Notes under the pieces: generated by a model
What the model was told of the DNA's origin: nothing
Seen by the model: the letters and a program-made list of their open reading frames with translations, nothing else
Database searches by the model: none
Shown: positions 1 to 10,063 of the stretch, piece by piece
How the letters are laid out: every line of letters starts with the position of its first letter
Position numbering within the stretch: the stretch's first letter is position 1
Program-made: the position numbers and the translations under genes
Source of the DNA: Piscicola geometra
Lineage: Eukaryota; Annelida; Clitellata; Hirudinida; Piscicolidae
DNA length: 64,000 bases
Direction: 5' to 3'
NCBI GenBank assembly: GCA_943735955.1
Contig: OX030966.1
Location: 868,018 to 932,017, forward strand

Positions 1-510
1 CCAAATCAGTGTGCTGCGCTGAATGCTGGACAGACCACCGCCTCATTATCACCAAGCCCAACATCCGCATTCAGCTGAAATGACGCCCACAAGGCAAAAA
101 GGTTCTCAAACGGCTGAATATCGCCAAGCTCAATTGTGCCAGCTGCAAGCAGTCTTTTGTGGACGCTTTGGAAGATCGTTTGGAATCCACCTCTCCGAAT
201 AACCAGAATGTAGAGGAAGATTGGGCGTCACTTAGAGAGCTAATTTCCACCGCAGCTTCAGAGACTCTGGGATCCCAGATCAAGAAGCACAAAGACTGGT
301 TTGACGGAACTGCGGAGTCATCAAGCAGTTTTTGGATAACAACACCATCTCCACCAAGATTATCTCGCCGACCCCAAGTCCACGACAAGGAGAGATGCGT
401 TCATCAACATACGCAAAACAGTGCAGCTCAAACTTCATAAGTTGCAAGATGATTGGTTCAGCAACAAGCCGACGAGATCCAGGCCTATGCAGACAGGCAT
501 GACTACAAGA
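1..510 (+). mobile_element. RTE-like LINE fragment, endonuclease end to RT linker (LINE-B)
   Basis: The plus-strand translation begins with an AECWTDHRLI-type motif, which is the usual end of the AP-endonuclease domain in this common invertebrate LINE. It then gives a linker with DWASLRELI and HKDWFDGT. Reading frames are broken by stops at about 80 and 330, so it is inactive. The reverse transcriptase core that should follow is missing. An unrelated LINE in the opposite orientation starts at about 520, and the C-terminal part of the same LINE type resumes near 1740. Family assignment comes from recognised motifs; the clade name is approximate. Confidence 0.7.
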
Positions 511-519
511 AATTCTAAA

Positions 520-1660
520 ACGCCTTGAATGTCACGGTCGAACTCGGGGATTTGAGTCTATTGGGAAGACTATTCCAAAGAGTCAGCGCTGCAACAAAAA
601 AGCTTCTTGCACCTGCATACTTGAGTTTGTAGCTCTGTGAAACTACATCTCTTGACCTGGAAGACCTGAGTCTTTCCTTCTGGGGAAGACTTGCTCTCAT
701 GACAATGCTACTCGACAAATAATCTGGACACTCATTGGACTTGTGCATAAACAAGATGTTTTTGTATTTAAGTCTGTTTTCAACACTAAGCCAGTGGAGC
801 TCCTTGAGAACAAGGCTGATGTGATCATACTTTCTGGCACTTGTTATGAGCCTAGCTGTGGTGTTGATTATAGACTGAATTTTCTGCAGCTGTGTCATTG
901 GCAACCTAGTAAGAATGATATTGACATAGTCAATTCGACTGAAAACCAAAGCAGAAGCTAATGTTTTCAGTGAGTCCTTGGTCAATAACCATCTTAAGGA
1001 TCGTATTTGGCTTAGAGAAACAAAGCAGGTTTGAGTCATCTTGTTGGTGTGTGTCGTCATGGTGAGATCTTTGTCGAGATAAACTCCTAGGTTTCTGACA
1101 TTTTCAGAAGGCATTATCTCATTCTGACAAATGCGAACTGGATCTTTGGGAGTGTGAGCAGAGTTTCGACGGGATGAGAGCCAGATAACTTTAGTTTTGC
1201 TGGAGTTAAGTTTCAGTTGATTGGCACCCATCCAAGCAGCAATTCCATCGATGCATGATGACACCCTTGCTTGCAGGTCAGCTTGATGACCTTTAATGCA
1301 ATTACCGTAAATATGGGTGTCATCAGCATACTGATGAAAAGCAAGCTCATGTCTAGCTGCTATTTTTTCCAATTCTCCAATGTACAACGAGAACAGTTAA
1401 GGACCAAGGACTGAACCTTGGGGGACTCCTACAGCGGAAACCGACGTGGTCGATTTTATACCACTACAGCGGATGTCAAAACATCTGTCACTTAAGTAGT
1501 CCTTAAACCATTCTAACGCAGAGTCAAAGGAGATGTGCAGTCTTCGGAGCAGTGTTGCGTGATCTACCAGGTCAAAAGCTGCCAATAGATCAAGCAAAAC
1601 TAACAATGTAAGCTTACCGTCATCCGCTGCTCTAAGGATGTATGAAAATGACAATTTTCT
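520..1660 (-). mobile_element. CR1/L2-like LINE fragment, reverse transcriptase (LINE-A copy 1)
   Basis: The minus strand encodes a reverse transcriptase segment. It reads AAFDLVDH and PQGSVLGP (1397-1654), then YADDTHIY and the thumb and C-terminal region down to FNSLPNRLKSP-like residues (515-1387). One stop separates PQGSVLGP from the next block. The 5' half and the 3' UTR tail are absent. Four other copies of the family occur in this window, near 13.8-15.7, 24.1, 26.2 and 33.4-34.7 kb. The element separates two parts of LINE-B, so it is probably a later insertion, although the LINE-B RT core was also lost. Confidence 0.8.
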
Positions 1661-1667
1661 TCAGCGC

Positions 1668-2540
1668 CTGCGCAAACTTTGGTCTGACGATCAGCATTGG
1701 AAAGTTGAAGTCCTTCATCAGCTAGCACCTGGAAAGCACGGTCAATGGCCAAAGGCTCAACACAGTGGACCTATTATACCTAGGCAGTACACTATCCCAA
1801 AGTGTCACTATCAATGACGAGGTGAATGTCAGGATTGCTAGAGCCAGTTCCACCTTTGGCAGGCTGTACCCCAACGTCTGAAACAGAAAAGGCATCACCA
1901 CCAAGACAAAGATGAAAGTATACAGGGCTGTGGTGTTCCCCACACTGCTATATGCATGTGAAACGTGGACTATATATCAACGCCATGCTAGGAAGTTGAA
2001 CCACTTTCACATAACAAGCCTCAGGAAGATCCTCGGCATAAAATGGCAGGACTAAATTCCAGACACAGTGGTACTGTCAATAGTAGGTCTCCTTAGCATC
2101 TTCACCCTTCTAATGGAATCTCAGCTTCTCTGGGCAGGGCACGTAGTCCGAATGCCAGATGAGAGACTGCCAAAAAGACTCTTCTATGGTGAACTTCTGC
2201 ATGCACAGCAGTCTCAGGGTGGGCAAAAAAAACGCTTTGAAGACACTCTGAAAGCCTCACTTAAAGCGTTTTCCATCAACGTAGAAACGTGGGAACAAGC
2301 TGCAACAAATCGTTCCACCTGGCGCTCTTCCATTCACAAAGGTGCCATGACCTGCGAGGCAAACAGGATCAACGCCGCAGAAAAGAAGAGGCAAGTCCGA
2401 AAAGCCCGCACTGTCAACCCTCCTGGACACGTCCCACTCATCCCATGTCCCTCATATTCCCGAACCTTCCGTGCCAGGATCGGCCTCATCAGCTATCTGC
2501 GCACACACAGAGAGCCAATCACAACACAATCCCGAATGAC
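1668..2540 (+). mobile_element. RTE-like LINE C-terminal region (LINE-B continued)
   Basis: This is the plus-strand C-terminal half of the LINE-B reverse transcriptase polyprotein. It shows FGRLYPNV, LLYACETWT, the hallmark block WAGHVVRMPDERLPKRLFYG and a finger-like CPSYSRTFRARIGLISYLRTH at the end (2068-2544). The last segment resembles a C2H2 finger, but the second Cys is replaced by Ser. In-frame stops near 1818, 1881 and 2055 show decay. It continues the element that starts at position 1; the RT palm with its YADD box is missing. Confidence 0.75.
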
Positions 2541-3300
2541 TTGAAGTTGGTTATCAGTTCGGTCTTTTCTGTACTGATCTGCATATCATAGGATAAAGTG
2601 GTATTTCCCAATTGCTCAACAAGGCTCTTTAGCTCTTCTTCACTTTCCGCCATACTATCTCTGTCATCGGCAAATCGTAGTGTTGTGATTTTTCTTCCGC
2701 AAAGGCTAACTGTTTCTTTGTGGTTTTTAGAGCTTCAGTCATGATTCTTTCCAGGAAGATGTTGAGTAGAGTGGAAGAAAGTAAACAAGCCTGTTTCACT
2801 CCTACCGTGGTTCTGAACCAGTCTCGGATGCTTTTTTTGAAATGACGGCACTGGTGGCTTCATCCTAGAGGTGTTTGATGATTCGGGTGAGATTGGAATT
2901 GAAGTTTTACATTCTTCTGTAGCCCCAATGCTTAGTGCCATTCTCTGTTGATTGCATTTGTGAAACCGATGAATTCATGGTAGAGGTTTTGTTGGTGCTG
3001 TTGGTATTTTTTGCACAGAAAGTTTGAGGCTGCAGATCTGTTCCTTTGTACTGCGTCCTCGCCTGGAGTCTGCCTGCTCTTCGGCGATGATCTCATCTGC
3101 ATGTGGTTTAGTCTCTTCAACAGAATTGTGAGCATCACTTTACTCGGGTGACTAATATTCCTGATGGTTCTATAGTTTTGGCACATTTTTGGGTTGCCTT
3201 TTTTAGGAAGTGTGATGATGAGAAGTTGTGTCCATGGCGTTGGCCAAACCCCTGTCTGCCAGATCTTGTCGCATATGGTCAGTAAGACATTAACCATCTC
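2535..3300 (-). mobile_element. LINE reverse transcriptase fragment (LINE-C)
   Basis: Minus-strand translation gives a decayed reverse transcriptase. It has a finger-domain opening WPTPWTQLLIITLPKKGN with NYRTIRNISHPSK (3130-3270), then FIGFTNAINR in place of the first palm motif, and later LRFADDRDSMAESEEELKSL (about 2585-2680), which holds the FADD active-site box. At least two stops and a frameshift interrupt it. It abuts LINE-B tail to tail at about 2535. Motif order supports an RTE/L1-type non-LTR enzyme; the clade is uncertain. Confidence 0.65.
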
Positions 3301-3643
3301 TTCCCCTTCCACAATAACCACTTTCCAAAACAACCACCTCCCTCCACAACAACAACCTCCCTTCACAACACCACCTTCTTTCTCCACAACAACGACAACC
3401 ACCTTTTCTCCACAAAAACAACAACCACCCATCCTCCATAACAACCACCCATCCTCCATAACAACCACCCATCTTTCACAACAACAACAACCACCCATCC
3501 TCCACAACAACAACCACCCATTCTCCACAACAGCAACAACCACCCATCCTTCACAACAACAACAACAACAACAATCCTTCCTCAACAACAACAACAACAA
3601 CCACCCATCTTCCACAACAACAACAACCACCCATCCTCTACAA
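3300..3643 (+). repeat. ACAACAACCACCC-type C/A-rich minisatellite
   Basis: Irregular tandem copies of an ACAACAACCACCCATCCTCC-like unit with no guanine for long stretches. A shorter array of the same unit lies at 7877-7940, right against the POR exon acceptor. The long reading frames over this array (for example TTTTHPSQQQQ on plus, or the GGW/VVV-rich one on minus) are products of the repeat, not genes. Confidence 0.85.
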
Positions 3644-4770
3644 CAGGGGTGCACAACCTTTTTCAGCCTGAGGGCCAAAATTACTGAGTCCCTGGGCGCC
3701 AAGGGCCGCATCAGCGTGCACATAGATGACACAATAAAACAACTCAAAGAATGCAAATTTTTAATGAATGTCATAAAAAAATAACGTTATTTAAACATGT
3801 ATGAATAACTAAATGTAAAAAAAAACTCTAAGAATGCAAGTTTTTAATAAATGTCATTTTAAAAAAATAACGTTATTTAAAAATGTATGAATAACTAAAT
3901 GTTATTATATTAATAAGAAGGTTGAGCCTGAATGGTTGCAACAACATTGCCAATATTGGGTTCGAGTTCTGTTGTTGCAAGTCTCAAAATCGAACAAAGA
4001 TTATAATCAGTCAAAGATGATCTCAGTTTATTTTGATTTGTGTTCATGACTGAAAACGTTTGTTCACACACTTATGTGCTGCCAAATTCAGACAAGATTC
4101 GGCAAACCAAATCTTTGACCGCTCCATATTTAACTGAACTAAGACTTCCATAAAAAGTTAAAATGGAGTTATGCTGGAACGCAAACTTTAATTTTGGTGA
4201 ACATTGAAGATCAATGACTTCTAACTGACATTGCTCAGGTACGGATTCTACAGCACAAGAGAAAGGGTCACGAATGAAATTGAATAAATCCTTATGCTCC
4301 CTGAATGCATCAAAACGTTCATTAAATTCCTTTAGTACCGCTTCACAACTGTCGTGATATTTATTGAAGTCACACTGGTATTCCTTCTGAAAAGCTGAAC
4401 AAATAGGAAAATGACATAAATTACCAGATTGCAGATTCGAACAAAACAGCCGTAGCTTCAAGGTGAATGACAGCAGCTCTTGGTACATATCAAAGATGTA
4501 GTGATCTTCGCCTTGAAGACGCAGATTCCATTTATTTAAGTGTTCTGTTATGTCTGTCAAAAATGCTAAGTCTGCCAACCACTGTTTGTCTGTAAAAACA
4601 GCTGTGTCTTTGCTTTTGGTAACAAGGAATTCACAGATTTCCTTTTGTAACTCAACAAACCTAGTTAGAACTTTTCCTTGTCTCAACCACCTTACATCAG
4701 TTTGATATGGTATGCCACGATATTCTGACTTCAGAGTTTCAAACAGCGATCGCTCAACAAGACGATACCA
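3644..4770 (-). mobile_element. hAT (Charlie-like) transposon, 3' half with transposase C-terminal region
   Basis: The minus strand (4072-4780) encodes about 235 residues typical of the hAT-derived GTF2IRD2/ZBED-type transposase. It includes TDVRWLRQGKVLTRFVELQ, WLADLAFLTDITEHLNKWN and LQGEDHYIFDMYQELLSF. The zinc-finger and N-terminal half are missing, cut off near 4775 where LINE-D begins. The other boundary is visible: a terminal repeat CAGGGGTGCACAACC starts at 3644, matching the CAGGGGT ends of Charlie-class hAT elements, with GGGCCGCA just inside. The region 3780-3900 contains two near-identical 60-bp A/T-rich copies. The matching 5' terminal repeat is not in the window, so target duplication cannot be tested. 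Confidence 0.75.
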
Positions 4771-5699
4771 AAAAGGGTGGTAACGACAAGATCGAACCGC
4801 CAATGTTGGGCCACTTGCCACGAAACATGCTCATGATCCTGCTAAAGATCTGCAGGGAACACTCCCGGGAAAGTGGAAGCAAGCAGTGATTATTCCCCTT
4901 CTAAAGACAGGGAAGTCGGCAGACTGCGTGGAGTCACAAGCCTCACTTCAGTCCTATGCAAAGCCATGGAAAGAATGCTTTCCAACAGGTTGGGTTACTG
5001 GCTGGAAGCAAACTCCGTCATACAGCCGTGGCAACTTGGTTTCAAACGTCTGAAATCAACGGAGCAACACTGCATGCGCCTGTCACAGGACATCTACGAT
5101 GGCTTCCAATCCACACCGACAAAAAGAACCGCCGCAGCATTACTTGATTGCAGCAAAGCCTATGACCGTGTATGGCGGGAAAGACTGCTAATGAAGCTGA
5201 ACGACCTCAAGATACCGCTGAGGATGCTTGAATGGGTCAAATGCTTCTTGGAAGACCGCAAAGTAAAGGTTCGTCTTGGTGACGGTGAGAGCAAGTGGAA
5301 AAAGATGACGCAGGGTCTGCCCCAGGGAGCTGTGTTGTCTCCGATTCTTTTCTTTTTCTACACCAGTGACCTGCTCAGGGAAGACACTGAGGAAGTGCAG
5401 ATCAGTGGCTACGCAGATGACATCGCAGTCTGGGCCACGAGCAAGACGATCAATGAAGCAGCATCCAGGGTGCAGTCTGTGATCAAGAGTGTTGAAGCTT
5501 GGGCCAAAGCCAACAAGGTGGAACTGAATGCTGACAAATCAGAAGGAATTGTATGTAGCAGCTACAACAAGGACTGGAAAGTCACTCCTTCGGTGGTGGT
5601 TTGTCACAAGCAACTGCGTTTCAGTAGCCACTGTAGGTTCCTTGGTGTGACAATCGACAATGGTCTCAATTTTTGTAAGCACGTCCAAATGGTGGTGTG

Positions 5700-6424
5700 C
5701 AGTGTTATTTTCGTAACGAAAACGACAATTCTGAATAATCGTTCCACGAAAACGAAAATAAAAACTAAATTTATTTTCAAAACGAAAACGAAAATAAAAA
5801 CTATAATTATTTCCAAAACGAAACTGAAATAAAAACTATAATTATTTCCAAAACGGAAATTAAAAAAAAAAATTTATATGCCATAATATGCAAATGAATA
5901 ACTTTTATAAAAAATATATGTCTTTGTTATAAACATTATCTTTGAGCTTTATGAAAGTAGCGCCGTTTATAAAACGTTATTTTATTACCGCTTCGTTTTG
6001 TGCATTAAATTATCACTTATTTTAATCATAGATTTGTTGTTATACTTCAAATTTGTTAGTAATCGATAATTTACGTAATCAATTCTTATAATATTTAATT
6101 GACTGTTAATTTTTTAAACTTATTTGTTGTTAATATACTGATCTATTTTACCGTTTCATTTTATGATCAATTAATTTTTTTAGATATAAAAAAATAGTGT
6201 TTAAAGTTGTAAATTAATATATTTTCTAAACTAAAATGAAAATATAAACTATAATTATTTTCAAAACTGAAACGAAAATAAAAACTATAATTATTTTCAA
6301 AACGAAAACGAAAATAAAAACTTTAATTATTTTTAAAACGAAAACGAAAATAAAAACTATAATTAATTCCAAAACGAAACTGAAATAAAAACTATAGTTA
6401 TTTTATGAAACGAAAATAACACTG
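5700..6424. mobile_element. hAT-type MITE, copy A (CAGTGTTATTTTCG ends)
   Basis: A 725-bp non-coding element that splits LINE-D between its RT palm and C-terminal region. It starts CAGTGTTATTTTCG and ends CGAAAATAACACTG, a 14-bp perfect terminal inverted repeat. Inside each end are arrays of AACGAAAACGAAAATAAAAA-like subterminal repeats, and the centre is unique AT-rich DNA. It is nearly identical in layout to the copy at 53904-54596, which has perfect 8-bp target duplications. Here the flanks (GTGGTGTG and GTAGCTTC) do not match cleanly, perhaps from decay. Confidence 0.82.
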
Positions 6425-7616
6425 GTAGCTTCCATGCGTGAAAGAACTAAGATGATCGCAGCACTCACTGGTAAGGACTGGGGATGTGAATTTGCGACGC
6501 TGAAGAAGGTTTACAACGCCACGGTGGAGTCGGTACTCTGGTATGCTGCCGCCAGCTGGATGCCATGGATAAGTGCTTCCAACTTTGATCTTCTGGAAAG
6601 GGAACAGAAGAGAGCGGCAAAAATCATCGCTGGGCTAACCAGGACATGCCTCGATGAAGCAGTGTGGCGAACATTGTGCCGGCAAGGATAAAGGGTTGTA
6701 TGCTGACTCTGAGAGCCTATGAGAGAACACTGAAGCTGGATGAACACCACCCACTACGTGTGATAGCGGACAAGCATGTTCCGAAGCACCACAAACGAAA
6801 AAAAACTGGCAAGAGGATTCCAGAAGTGCATTGGCCCAGATCACAGGCAATGAGGCCATTTGAGAACCCTTCACTCGCATCAGACCTAAACCATGGGAGG
6901 AGGCACCTGCACTTCAGCTGTGCAGTGAACTCTCAGGTGAAGCCAACAAAAAGTCTGCAAAAGAAGTGCTCCAGGCTGATGTTGAGAAAACAATGATGCT
7001 ACGTAAGCAGGAAGGGGGAGTGGTCATTTACACTGATGGGTCTGTAGATGGCAACAACAAGAATGGTGGAAGTGCAGTGGTGGTTATGGAGGTTGAGGTG
7101 GTTAGTGACGTCTGGTTGGAAGCAGCAGGGGTACTCTGTGCAGCCCATGATGCTGAACTCCGAGCCATCAGCTTAGCAGCGAAGTGGATCGTTAAGCACC
7201 AGCCAGGCAGAGCGACCATCTTCACCGACACTAAAGGAAATGTCGGAAGCCTACAGAACACAGCAAGATTCGACGATCCGCAGCTCAGTAGGACAAAGTA
7301 GGATCTCTTGAGAGCCAGCCGAAGCAATGAGTTGACAGTTCAGTAGATTCTTGGACACACTGGTGTTCAAGGTAAAGAGGAGGCAGACAAAGCCAAGCCA
7401 AGGCGAGCAACCACAGTTACGTGGTCGGCAATCAAGAGCATCCTTAAAAAAAGTATGAAACTTCTTGAGCTGTCGCATCCCAGACGAAAACGAATCTACT
7501 GTGCCCCACTGAAAAGAGAAGATGGCACTGGTAGGCGAGCAGAGACACTTCTGGCCCAGCTACGCAGCGGCCACTGTCCAGCCAAAGCATTCTACCGACG
7601 GAACATCCTGAATGAA

Positions 7617-7658
7617 TTTTAAGAAAGAGCGCTATAGAAATCTATTTGATTGGTTGAT
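7617..7658 (+). mobile_element. 42-bp extreme 5'-truncated LINE-tail insertion
   Basis: This short insert contains GAGCGCTATAGAAATCTATT followed by TGATTGGTTGAT, the 3' terminus of the LINE-F family seen complete at 36150-36219. It is flanked by identical 8-bp copies of TGAATGAA (7609-7616 and 7659-7666), as expected of target-primed reverse transcription. Removing it restores the LINE-D frame through RNILNEDATCELCG. Confidence 0.85.
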
Positions 7659-7876
7659 TGAATGAAGACGCCACCTGTGAGTTGTGTGGTGAAGTGGAGA
7701 CCAACCCAGGCCACTTCTGGGACTGCAAGAGCAGCAGGAAAGAGAGAGAGGAGCTCATCTACACCGATCAATGCGATGAGGCTCTGAGAGAGAGGGGGAG
7801 GTGTTCACCTACCTTCTCCGCATGAGACCGGAATGGTTCGGTCATGCGGGATAGGAACAAAGAACTAAAAGCGATA

Positions 7877-7943
7877 ACAACAACAACCACCCTTCCTCTA
7901 CAACAACAACCACCCATCCTCCACAACAACAACCACCTCACAG
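7877..7943 (+). repeat. ACAACAACCACCC array forming the POR acceptor tract
   Basis: About three copies of the ACAACAACCACCCNTCCTCN unit end in ACCACCTCACAG, which is the splice acceptor of the next exon. The C/A-rich tract replaces the usual T-rich polypyrimidine tract. The same unit occurs as a longer array at 3300-3643. Confidence 0.8.
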
Positions 7944-8026
7944 GTGTACGTGCAACACTTGATGGAGCAGCATGGTGAGGAGGTCTGGAAGGTGCTTTCA
8001 CTCAAGGGACACATCTACGTCTGCGG
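7944..8026 (+). CDS. POR: NADPH-cytochrome P450 reductase, penultimate coding exon
   Basis: The exon reads VYVQHLMEQHGEEVWKVLSL then KGHIYVCG, the NADP-binding FNR-domain segment found near the C-terminus of cytochrome P450 reductase. Acceptor CTCACAG precedes it and donor GG|GTGAGT follows it; 83 bp leaves two bases that join the first base of the last exon to make the Gly codon of CGDARKMA. The enzyme passes electrons from NADPH through FAD and FMN to microsomal P450s on the cytoplasmic face of the ER. Upstream exons (membrane anchor, flavodoxin, FAD domains) are not found in 1-7943 and must lie outside the window. Nitric oxide synthase and methionine synthase reductase share this fold, but the C-terminal DVWS of the next exon favours POR. 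Confidence 0.88.
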
Positions 8027-8039
8027 GTGAGTCCTGTTC

Positions 8040-9850
8040 TCTTCCATTCTCATCTTCTTGTTGTTCTTGTAGTTTGATCAGTTGTTGCGCAGTCTGCTGA
8101 GTATGTCTTGGCCAGCTGCGCTGCCCTGCCAGGCTCTTGCGTCAATTCTATTGTTCAGACCCAGCCCGTGTAATGCCTTTTTTGAATCCAAGATTTGGCA
8201 GTCTGTCTAGAGATGTGTTTTCGTTTTTTGGGCCACCTTGCAGAGTCCTCTTGGCTCAGACCTATTCTGCATTGGTAGGCTCTGATCGCCGGGTGGTGCC
8301 CAGTACAGAACCTGCTCAGATTAGTGCGAGCAAGTTTGGAGAGCTCCTCTTCAGCTTTTTTGAGCCTGCCTTTGTAGATGCCATTCAGTCTGTCGTTACT
8401 GAAATGGTATTCTTGAGGTCTGTGACTTATGACTTCTTGGAAGATTCCAGATCTTGATTGGTAGGAATTCCCTATGACTTCCTTCCTGTAGCTGCTTCCG
8501 CATCGACCTCGTCGTTTCCACTCAACGTGCAGTGACTTGCTACCCAGAGGAAGAGGACCTTTTTGTTCTGGTTAGCTCTTAGATTTGATGGGAGGAGAGA
8601 GAGTTCGATGCCATTAGCGAAAGAATCAGCTTGCAGTCACACACGATCTTTGCCATGCTCCAATCCTCTCTCTCACTCAACCAATTCAGAGCCTCCTCAA
8701 CCGCCAGTCTTTCAGTATCCAATGAGTTACTACTGGGTCCTGTGTACTTGCTCCAGGTTGTAACTTTTTGGTTCCTTTGGTACACCACCACCATGCTTTG
8801 CTACACCTTTCACCGAGCCATCTGTGCAGATGGTAGTCAGCGTCACCATGCGGAAAGATGGCATCTCTGGCTGCTTCCAATTAAGTAAGATCAGAGTCTT
8901 GCTTGCTGTGTTTGAGTAGCTGATGTTGATAGGGAATTTGAAGCAAGGCGCTTGGGCTCGTATTCTGCTTCATGCAGAGGGTCTTCTGGGAGAAGTGCCT
9001 TTGCTTGGTGGAGGAAATTGACTCTCCAGTTGTGTTGTCTCAGCTTCTTGGTGACTTGCGTCCCCACTAGTGCTTTCCTCCAATCCTCTTGCTCGTAGCT
9101 TAGCCACTTGCCAGCCCTCTCGAGGGAGGCTTCAGCAAACCTCGACAGCGTGTTCGAGAGGTCTGCCTCGATGAGCACTGCTCAGAGGCCGTTGTGGGTG
9201 CTGCAAGGTGTGCACGCAGGACTGGCATGCTCTAGGGTGCTTCTTTGCAGTGCACAGTAGACCCTTCTTGCTTCAGCTCTCTTCCATCCCCACTAAGTGC
9301 CCGCGAGATTGCGGAAGATGCTGTCCCGTTTCCTTACCTTGTCCACTATCATGTCTGTGTGCTTGCCAAAGTGCAAGAGTCTGTCGTATTTGACTCCAAG
9401 GAAGGTCGGGTTTGGTTCGAACGGGAGTGGAATGTTGTTGATGGTGAGCGACGGTTGCCTATTGTGTTCGGAGACTGCTGTGGAGAAGAAGCTGCTCGAG
9501 CACTTGTTGTAGTTTAGGGCGAGGCGGTTTACAGAACTCCAATCCTGAACTTTGTGGATTTCGATTTGGAGTTCTGCCTGGATCTTCAGCTTGTCGTTAC
9601 CCGTGCGTGCAATTGCTAAATCGTCAGCAAAGGCACACACCATCGAATCTTCCATAAACTTGCCGAGGGGGTCGTTTATGTAGATGCCGAAGAGTATGGG
9701 CGACAGTACTGCTCCTTGAGGTAGTCCAGTCCTGAATACTCTTGGGTCGCTGATGGTTCCATTGTACTTTGCCCTGGCTCGACGGTTGACAAACCATCCT
9801 TTGATGTAGGAGATGAAGAGAGGAGGGATGCCGATGTTGTTGTTTTCATT
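8040..9850 (-). mobile_element. I/Nimb-like LINE fragment inside the POR terminal intron (LINE-E)
   Basis: Reading the minus strand from 9845 downward gives PPLFISYIKGWFVNRRARAK, TGLPQGAVLSPILFGIYIND and VCAFADDLAIARTGNDKL (palm motifs), then FLGVKYDRLLHFGKHTDMIV. A post-RT linker (8891-9178) follows, then an RNase H segment (8579-8794, DTERLAVEEALNWLSERE) and a tail rich in Lys and Arg to about 8040. Several frameshifts separate the blocks. It fills nearly all of the 1,889-bp intron 8027-9915 in antisense to the host gene. It is related to, but distinct from, LINE-D at 4.8-7.8 kb. Confidence 0.78.
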
Positions 9851-9915
9851 GAGTTATGGCATTAACCCTTTTTTTATTTTCATCACTCCATCCACCCTTC
9901 CTTCATTCGGCACAG

Positions 9916-10063
9916 CGACGCCAGGAAGATGGCGACAGACGTTGACAAAACACTGCACGCGATAGGACGCCTGCATGGCGCTCTCAGCACCACAGCCGCC
10001 TGCAACGACTACTTCTCGAAAATGAGGTCTGCTGGCCGCTACTCCTGTGACGTGTGGAGTTGA
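9916..10063 (+). CDS. POR: NADPH-cytochrome P450 reductase, last coding exon and stop
   Basis: After acceptor TTCGGCACAG the exon reads DARKMATDVDKTLHAIGRLH, GALSTTAACNDYFSKMRSAG and RYSCDVWS, then TGA at 10061-10063. This is the conserved C-terminus of cytochrome P450 reductase, including the penultimate aromatic Trp that stacks on FAD and controls NADPH specificity. The 148-bp length keeps phase with the previous exon (GG|C = Gly). GC content is clearly higher than the surrounding DNA. The stop codon lies within the first unit of the minisatellite that follows, so the 3' UTR is repetitive. An AATAAA-like site occurs at about 11724; whether it is used is unknown. Confidence 0.9.

Larger units (their letters stand above)
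4771..7840 (+). mobile_element. I/Nimb-like LINE ORF2 with RNase H (LINE-D), interrupted
   Basis: A near-complete ORF2 3' portion on the plus strand. In order it has the RT finger (KWKQAVIIPLLKTGKS), ALLDCSKAYDRVW, QGLPQGAVLSPILF, SGYADDIAVWA and FLGVTIDNGLNF up to 5699, then a 725-bp MITE at 5700-6424. RT C-terminus resumes with RERTKMIAALTGKDWG, then an RNase H domain (YTDGSVDG at about 7028, AELRAISLAAKW, IFTDTKGNV, LGHTGVQGKEEADK). A CELCGEVETNPGHFWDC zinc-knuckle-like tail follows at 7675-7725. A 42-bp LINE-tail insert breaks the frame at 7617-7658. RNase H after RT places it in the I group of non-LTR elements. Several stops and frameshifts make it inactive. Confidence 0.8.

Noticed and set aside
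3194..3784. Pro/Gln/Thr-rich plus frame and Val/Cys-rich minus frames
   Set aside because: Products of the ACAACAACCACCC minisatellite and the hAT end.
7944..10063. Nitric oxide synthase or methionine synthase reductase instead of POR
   Set aside because: Related reductase domains were considered; the YVQHLMEQ segment and the DVWS terminus fit POR best.
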